A stretch of DNA of 64,000 nucleotides, from the NCBI GenBank assembly GCA_000507305.1, contig DF241748.1, positions 1-64,000 of the forward strand. Direction: 5' to 3'. This document shows, in pieces, positions 24,901-33,900 of the stretch. The position numbers and the translations under genes were made by a program. Source of the DNA: Breviolum minutum Mf 1.05b.01. Its lineage: Eukaryota > Sar > Dinophyceae > Suessiales > Symbiodiniaceae. The notes beneath the pieces are model-generated. The model worked only from the letters and a program-made list of their open reading frames with translations. It ran no database searches and had not been told where the DNA came from. How positions within the stretch are numbered: position 1 is the first letter of the stretch; every line of letters starts with the position of its first letter.

Positions 24901-27900
24901 CCAGCCTCTTCTGAATGAAAATAATGGATGAACGACATATACCTTCTTTCTAGTCAAGCGATCAACCGTTTTTCATCTCATTCCTTGTTACCACGCAGCA
25001 TCAAACATGTACCCTATTTATGCCCATTTTCCATTTTGGAGATGTCTCAAGAAGGAACTTCCCAAATCTATCCAAATCCCCTCCAAAATGATTGAATTTC
25101 CTACCTTTTCTCCCCTTTCACTCCTTAACGTTTGTCCCTGTCAGACGTTGTCGGTGACGATTCGCAACTTTTGGGCTTCGGCTGAATTGTGGGAATCAGC
25201 TCAGTTGAGGCCAGGTGGAGAATGTTGGATGGCAACGGGTGAAAGATATTCCAGGATTTCTATCAGATCCTATCAGATTGGATGAAAATGGCATGTTTCC
25301 AACAGTTTTCTATAAGAAACAGGAATTTCAAGAAGATTCTTTGGCACAACTCTAGACATTGGAGGAAGGGACTTGTCCCCACAAAGACCCAAGTTTCAGT
25401 TAAATCTATTTGAAAGGAATCCTGCAAAGTTTATAGTTCGAACCTTTCTATTTCCCAAAGATTTGGTGGGGTGAAACGCAATTTTAGGAATATGTTAGGT
25501 TTCTTATTGCCACAAAAAGCCACGTATCTACAGGCCGAATCTATTTTCTAGGGATATATATATATATATACGTATGCATATACATATATATATAACATAC
25601 ATATTATGCGATATTATATGTCAACCCTCTGTGCTAGATGACCACGAAGCAGTAGCTTGAAAAAAATCGTATGCTGTATGTAGCAATACTCCAGCATGTT
25701 ACAGGGAAGATACCTCCAACAATTGGATATGAATTAAACTATAGATACGAATTACTATGAAATTACCATATCTCACACATCCAGATGATACACCTTGTTG
25801 CAAATGCAACCGCCCCTGGAGGTTGCTGCCACATCCCTTGTTTGATCCTTCCAGCTTCAGTGGCCTTGCAGATTTACACTTCATCGGACGGAGAGAGGAC
25901 CACTTCGGAAGTGGAAGTCGCCAACAAAAAAACGGATTCATGCTATATAAACCTTAGATATATAAGTAGTACTATTGAGTATACTATACAAGAATATACA
26001 ATCTAGTACTATAGTACACATTTGTCTAAGAAACCTATCCAAGTTTTTGAAGCAACTCCCACAAAGTTGCCTGCTTGCAGGGCTACTATGGTGGCACACG
26101 ACTCTTGATGGCGACCTGCAAACGTTTCCAGGATGGGCATGACAACCAAAAATGGGAAGCGGTTTTTGGAGGTGCGAACATTGTAGGTTATGGGATTCCA
26201 AACAAGAGGCCTAATATTTTTGCGACCAGAATTCTCAGAATTCTTGCATTCCAATGGCTAGATGATCTGGAAGACGAACCAAACTCGCTACACATCATCC
26301 CACATTTGGTGGCTAAAAGTGGCACAATGAAGCTTTGAGACATAGCCAATGTATCAAGCCCAAAGGATGCAGGTTGTGATGCTGAAAACAGCTGTGCATT
26401 CTGGACATCGGACCACACTTCCAAGAGGCTCCTAAAGTTCATAGCTTTTTCCCTATTGCTCCATGGTCTGAGTTTCTTAAATGACCAATTGATGTTACTA
26501 TGTTCACATGGATTTGGTATGGATTTTCACAGTAATGTTTACACCTTCAAACATTAGAAACTGGATGATCCAACCCCTGGTTGACTCAAGGAGTTGTGTA
26601 CCAGCCGGGGCATTGCCTTGCCGAGCAAAAACTTCACCTTACGGTATGATACGAAGCTTGGTGTTTTTTTTTGTTGATTTGGAATGTCCAGGTTGGATTA
26701 TGTTGTTTCCATCAGGTTGGATGATTTGGTTCAACATTTCGGTTTCCAGCTTGGTTCAACTTAAGAAATGTTGGCAGGTTGGGATGGAAACCGAAAATTT
26801 TGAGAACATTTTGAGAACCATCAACGATGGAATCAAAGATGTTACTCTAGTGATAAGACATCTGACATCTCTTCTCCGGTTCGATTCAGAGCAATCACCA
26901 GCGTATTCTCGGAAGTTTGAGAGATGTGGCAATATGGATCAGTTCCAGATATGTGGCACTGAATAACTTGACTGGGGAATCATCCATCAACTTACCAGTC
27001 ATTTGTGGTACTTAACATCCATCCGCAAAGCCTCAAGGAATATTCCTCGTCAAGTGGGTTGAAAGCTCAGCAGACGATTCGTTGAAATTCTTGGATGTTG
27101 ATTTTTTATTAAGGTGACTTTAGATTATGTACTTGAAGTCCTCCTGTTTCAGTTGATTAGCTTACTCTTTCATATGAGCAAATCCCAGTTCAAAAGCTTA
27201 TTGCATTTTGGTAAGCTGATTTTGGCAGAACTTCTTGAAATCTAAAACTAGAGTACTTGTAGGCCTTTTGGATCCCATCATAAAACCATTGCTACCGGCG
27301 CCCAACAAAAGGTCTTGCGGGGAGCAGCGCCATTGTGAGACTTGGCAGAAATGGATTTATTCTCACCTTTGCCATTGACTGGTTTGGGAAACACACACCT
27401 CACCGCTCAACCTACCCCCCCTAACATACCCCCACCCCTGAAATAAGTGTTTCATTTTTCTGGCCTTATTAAGGGAAAGCAATCGTTGATTAGCCATACA
27501 AAAATCCCATGATTGGAGGGGAAGAGCCCATCCATCATTGTAGATACATCCTTCAAACAGCGGGGGGGCGCTGCATCGGCCCGCCTCTTGGGAGGAACTC
27601 GGTGTTTCAAGCGCTGATGAAGTTCTTCAACCTCTCGGAAGAGCTACTTGTTGGGACAATTCGTTTTTGGGAGTTGAAGTTGAGTTGAGACCTTCCAAAC
27701 ACTATATTGAAAGGAAAACAGAAGCCGGGAAGGTTTCCAAAAGGAGATTCTGGTGGATTGTTTTCTATTTATATATACATATGCACGTATATATATATAT
27801 ATACACACACATGCATTTAGAATTTAAAATCAATAGTTGATCCAAGATGGCCGCTGCTTAAAGTGATTCGCTTGAAAATTGATGGCTTGACGAAACAAAT

Positions 27901-30900
27901 CCAAAGATCAAAGCAAAGTTTCCAACCTCAGATTGTTCGATCTCATCTTTATCATTCAGATAAACACTTATCAGAAAGTTCATCATCATCATCATCATCA
28001 TCATCATATCGAAATCATATTGATTACTATCACCATCATCACCACTGAGGCATATTCCATTGGAGCGACAACCTTCCTTCATTTTGTCTGTGGAATCCGA
28101 ATTAGGGATCCAGGTGGGGAATAGATTTGGAAGGGATGTGAAAGAAACTTCAGGATGCTTTTTTTGAAGTAGTTAGTAGTTCCAAATCTGAATAGAAACA
28201 AGTTGGAAGGGATGTGAAAGAAACTTTGGAAGGGATGTGAAAGAAACTTAGTTAGGTAGATAGTCAATTTGTTAGTTTGTTGTTTGCCTTGCCTTGCCTT
28301 GCCTTGAGACTCCGCTGGGGTAGTTCACAGGCTGAGAACTGCCCGTTTGGGCAGTTCTCTCATCTTTTTTTCTCGGATACACCTCGTTGGAACCCTTCTA
28401 AATGTGATCTAATATTCTTCACAAGCAGTGCATGATTTCTTGCAACCATGCATGATCATTTCAAAGGAATTAGGCAGGAACGCTTGGCTGTAAGCCCTTA
28501 GAATGAAAAGGGAAAATTACCACCAAGTGATGCTTACATGGTGATAGATAATGGTTAAACACATACTATTTTAAAGGGGTTACTCGCGGGGTTCTAGGGT
28601 ACTGCCCTTGATTATTATATAATTATATATGTTATGTGCCATGCATCTATTCATTGTTATGCATCTGTAGTGACATACAGCAAAAAAAACACTGCCACTT
28701 TGCCCTCGCTAGGCTGGTTTACAGGACCGTGTTGTTCAGGTGCACTCTGGAATGGTGTTACTCGTAGGGAAGGCCTTGAATTCCAAGATCAGTTTCCCCT
28801 AAAATGAGGTAACAAATCCAAAGATCCAAAGGAATGACTCAAAATATCTCAAAACATATTCCACTGTTTCAGCTGTTTTTGCGCCGAAACAGATTTTCAT
28901 CTCGGACTTTGTGCGAAACAGAAGACTTGATGATACTGCACATTTCAAAATGCAGCAGGAACATCGGAAGATTCATGAAATTGTCGTGAACATGGTGAGA
29001 AATGTTTTTTTTACTGGTGCTGACTCTTTCAAATGATTCACAGATCATTATCTTCAAAAGCTTTTCCAGTCTTTTCTGATGGTCCAGAAGTTTTCAACAA
29101 AGACTTATTATTACAAAGAGTGATTTTCAATCATTTTGTTTTGATGCATAGAAAGCATGTGAAAAAAGATTGCACTGATTACATTTGACTACATGCTTTT
29201 GGAATTGCAAAGTCATCTTTCTCAAACTCGAGCCAAGGACTCCAATTGGTGTTTTTTTTTGCTGGGGAAGATTTCTAGGCTTCTAGGGCTCCATCCATTT
29301 TCCGAGTTTTTTTTTGTAAAGGAAATAATGAGGAAATGACCAAGCTGAAGATGTTGATGAAACATGGGAAGACAAGCAGCAAATCTCGGATCGAAGGTGT
29401 TAACGGAGTGAAGTTTCAACGTAAAAAAAGAGAGAAGGCGTTTCACCTTGGAAATGATGAACACGTCGAAGCTAGGGTCATCAACCATCATGACAAACAA
29501 AAACATTCCCTTCAACTTTGGGTTACGGAAAGGGACCAGGGGAGTTTGAGTTGAGACACCCCTCCATCCTCAGCAACCTCTTCAGGTGTATCAGGGCTTG
29601 GTCTTCATGGATTTTGATGCGCAACATATGAAGGAGCATCATCCAGAACTGGTGAGGTGATATTTGATGAGAGTTGTAGAAGTGGGTGTATGACCTTAGT
29701 AATCTTAGTAGTCATTCAAACGTTGAAAGGGTGTAACGAGTTGTTGAGTTGCTGAGTTTAGATTTCTCTTATAGGAATCTGCGGGGACAAAGCAATTCTT
29801 ACTCGAGAAATCCTGCACCCTTGCCCCCAGAGCCTGTTTTCTCCAGTAGACCAGAGACGAAAACTTACGATCACTTCTGAAAACAAACACTTTCAAAGCT
29901 ATGCCTTTAAACAATTCTCAACTTTCATTGGACTCTTTCCTTGGAATGATTTTGATACAAGACTAGTACCTATTTTCACTTCGTTCCGCTTGAATATTTC
30001 AGTGCGCCCAGGACCATGGCTATGGCCGGTAACTGGGCAGTGTGAATCAACCCCAGTACTGTTAGATGACACGTAAGGAAGGCCAACCTGTTTTTCAATC
30101 GATGAGGCCTTCCTATTAGAATTTTACAGATGCCATCATGTTTTTTTAAAAGCAATCTTTCGAGGCAAGAAAAAAACGGCTCGTGTTTACTCTAGTCGAA
30201 GAATTCTCTTGGTGTGAATCCTAGCTCTCATTGGAAAGGCATGTGAAAAAAACGACCTTATTAATGGAACACGGGGTTTGACAAACCCCTACGTATTTTT
30301 GAAGTTAGGATTCCCATGATTCAAGGTTGGGCTCCATTCCAGTAAACCTCCAGTCAGATGCCAGATGGTTAAATCCTCATGGTGTTTACCTTTGCAGGTA
30401 TGAGAGACTCTCCCGTGCCTCCTTCCAGTGGCTATCATCCTTGCCTTTTTTTATTGCTTATGAGGCGGGGTGATGGGGTGATGCATTGATGTCATCTGTT
30501 TTTCCAAATTAGGGATTCAATAACTTTCATATCATTTGCAGCAAATCAACTTTGGCAGGAATCTTGGGGTTCTCCTATAGTGACGTGCGAAGCCATCTGA
30601 AATCATTCAAATTCGCCCAACTCCCAAAACCCAATGCGATTTGAAAGGTGTCAAATCGGAAAAGAATTGGTCAAATTCCATGGCCCCATGAACTTTTGAA
30701 GTTCCATCAAATTATGGTTGTCTTATTCCCCAAGTTCATCATCTTGTCTCCTTTCATTTTCTTTCTTTGTGGCTCCCAAATCTAACAGCAAAAAAAACAC
30801 CAGTGGGGTATCATGAAAAAAACCCTAAGAAAAGGACATGATCCAAAGGGATTTGGATATATTTGGAGGTCGGATCTCTTCATAACAAAACCGGAGTTTT

Positions 30901-33900
30901 AAAACGCATCAGCCTTCTGCCCTTTCATTTCAGGCTGATCCTTCCGACTCTGGGAAGGCGCCTGGGGCAAAAAGATCCAATACATGTAGCTACTAACATG
31001 GAACCTGAGAATGATCCCTGGAAAAGGTAAAATCATCTTCCAAACCCATCATTTTCAGGTTCTATGTTAATCTTCCGGGGTGTAAGCCATGACTTTTTTC
31101 AGGCACCAAGAATGGTTTGGAATCTTTTCTTCGCAAATCGAGGTGTTGTGAAGCTATTTTTTGAGCCATACAGTAGTTAATATGGATCTTGTATGGATGG
31201 TGTGTTAGAACAGGTAAACCGTAACCTTCACAATGTGACCATTTGGGGGATCCATGATCCATGTTCAATTCTTCAAAGGGGTAGAAGTAGATGCCGTTTG
31301 CCTACCATGCATTTTCAGGTTAATTTGTGTCCCTTTATCAGACCATGGACCTTGAGATATGGCTGGCCATCTTTGAAACAGCACCCGTGATGTATTTTTT
31401 TTGGGAAAACTTATATATTGAGGATAAACGGTGTTTCACTGGTGCGTAAAGTACATCGGACACACCAGATATAAAGTATCCAATTCTTGCGCAGTAGCAT
31501 ATACAAAGCTTTGAACTCCTACAGACAAATACGAACCCATGTCTGTACACAGTATGTATATGGTACAGTCCAGATAGTTGTATACACTTAGATTCAAACA
31601 CAATTGAATCCTCCTTGGGAGGTCATAGGCGAATCATCTATGAGTGGTAGATGGCTTCTGCTTCATGATCCACTCTGGGTATCCGGTCATGAATCCATGG
31701 TCCATCAATGTAAAGGTTGTTCTTTTTTTGAGGGGGAAGAAGGTCATTGTTTCAAACGTCCACGAAAGGATCTTTCTGTTTAAGAGCTTCACAACAAATT
31801 TTCACATCCAGCACCTCCGGAAAACCCCAAGTGTCTTTCCTGCTGAGATCCATTCCAATGTACGATCGCGTTGGGATGCTGGAGAAACGGAGGTTGGCCA
31901 CAGACGTTTGGGGAGGTTGCCCAGACGTTTTGGAGATTGGGTGAAGTGCAAGGCTCAACAACAGCTCATATCTCAAATTTTTCTGGATATGTATTGATGT
32001 TGCAAGCTTCATGGCAAATCTTTTAAAAGCTGCAAGATTGTCAGCCACATGAAAAAGGCCAAATCTATCCAATATCCTTCTATTCACTTCCAGGGGGTTG
32101 TCATTGATGATTCTCCCAGCCCGGTGCACAGGTGGTCACGGCCATGCGAAATTTTGGGGATCTGGCTGTGAAGGTGGGACTTCACGACTTGGACAAATCA
32201 TGGGAAACAGTAGTGGGATGTAGTGGGAACATAGTTTGAGTTACTTACATACCGAAACAAAATGTTCATTCAAGGTGTTTCTCCATTTTTTTCGGCAGAA
32301 AAATCAGCAGGTCCGCAGGTTTTTCTTCTTTCAAAATCCGAGTCACCAATTTTTCGGACATCTATCTTCAGGCTCGTGCTGCAATCGAGACGCGGGATCA
32401 CACTGCATTGGCAGATCTCATGGATCAAAATTTCAACCTTCGAAGGACACAAACACGCAGCTTGGGGCGAGCGTGAGGTTACATGAAACTCGAAGACTTT
32501 AATCCTTTGTGAAGAGTCTTAGAACCTGGACGAGATGAGGATTTTCCAGGTGGGAATGGGCGAGGTAACGCCAAATTTTTGAATGGGATTTCAGTGAATG
32601 GCGCAAAGAAATAAGTGCGAAAAGGGTGCCATAATTGCAACATTCTATATTGTATAGTTATCTTGTTTATACACATATGCAAAATATGTATAGGTAGAAT
32701 TATTCCATGTTGTATATAGATTATATAAAGGAATATATACACACCTTGTTTATATATACATAATTTCATGATTATATTTACATACATATACACGTACACA
32801 TAATAGGTAGAACCCATACAAGACAAGGTGTTTTGAAGATTGTTGGGATGCGCTGAGCCGCAGGAAACTCTATGGCGATGCATGCCTTGGGGTGAAGAAC
32901 CTTCAGATGATCGAAATTTGCAGGTGGAACAGTTGCGCATTTGCATTGTTTTTTTTTTACAATTTGCATACATAGTAGCTTTCATTCCCAAAACAATAAA
33001 AAAAACAACAACAAGAAAACATATGGCATCAGCTAAAAAAGATATAAACAGATGAAACCCAAGTGTTTCAACCATGAACACACTTGACAACGCCATGTCT
33101 CTCAGGCGTTGTCAGTGTGCCGTGAAGTTCCCAGGGAGCGGCGGTGCGGTGCTTGGCCTATGTCGTGCCGAGGTGGCTGGGTGTGAGCCGTTTCTCAAAT
33201 CGCTGGGAAGGGAGAGATTTGATGGATGAATTTGTACTTACAAAATGTGCCAAAGATATATATATATATATACATTTTTTTCCAATTGATTTTAGAAACA
33301 TCAAATGTAAATTCATATGGTAAATCATTGAGATTCTAATGAATTTGGAATTTAGAAGTGATTATCTGATTGAAAATGCAGATTGAGGGTTGGGATATTT
33401 ATACGAAACATGTGATGATTCTACATCCGAAATTCTGTGAAAGATGATACACAGCCATTAAAAAATCATGATTCCAGCATTTTTTGTGTTCGTCCATCTT
33501 TTCAAACCTTCTCCCCGAAGGTGGCAGATCCAATGCGCAAGGTTCAGGAGGCGCTAAAAGCCCCAGCAAGTTGCGACTGGAACCCTTGAGATGTGTGGTG
33601 CGTTTTTTTTCCTCAACGTAAAAAAGACTCCCAGGAAGTTGTTGGTCATAATTTTGTGAATCCTCCGGATCTTTTGTGAATGCTACTTGTTCTTTTTTTT
33701 TCATTTGGTGGATGTGGATGTGGATGTATTTTTGAAGGTGATTTCTGAAGCCTCCAAGCTGCCAAGAGAAAATGATCATCAAAGCTTCAACTAACCAATT
33801 TCCTTCAGCTCCCCAAATGTTGGATGAGAAAACTTCTGAAGCAAAACAGGCCTTGGAAGCAGAGAATTTTGTATTTTGCCCCTTGGATTTGGTGATGCCC

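Noticed and set aside
25872..25940. Frame IYTSSDGERTTSEVEVANKK after CTTGCAG
   Set aside because: The frame HPLFDPSSFSGLADL over the same bases matches the family and keeps phase.
26778..26966. Frame METENFENILRTINDGIKDV
   Set aside because: Inside the E19-E20 intron and not matching any kinase motif.
27544..27732. 63-codon frame with good splice sites (SWEELGVSSADEVLQPL)
   Set aside because: The overlapping frame VFQALMKFFNLSEELL matches the glucuronokinase helix and joins its neighbours in phase, so this one is a shadow. It shows that splice sites plus an open frame alone can mislead.
30542..30579. P-loop-like GKSTLAGILG formed by joining E26 to an exon at 30542
   Set aside because: E26 joins E27 in phase and restores the family sequence, leaving no place for a P-loop; the resemblance is accidental.
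32095..32170. Frame GHAKFWGSG, resembling the third GHMP motif
   Set aside because: It precedes the NFxLRR exon, the wrong order; the true KFPGSGGAV motif is at 33106-33172.
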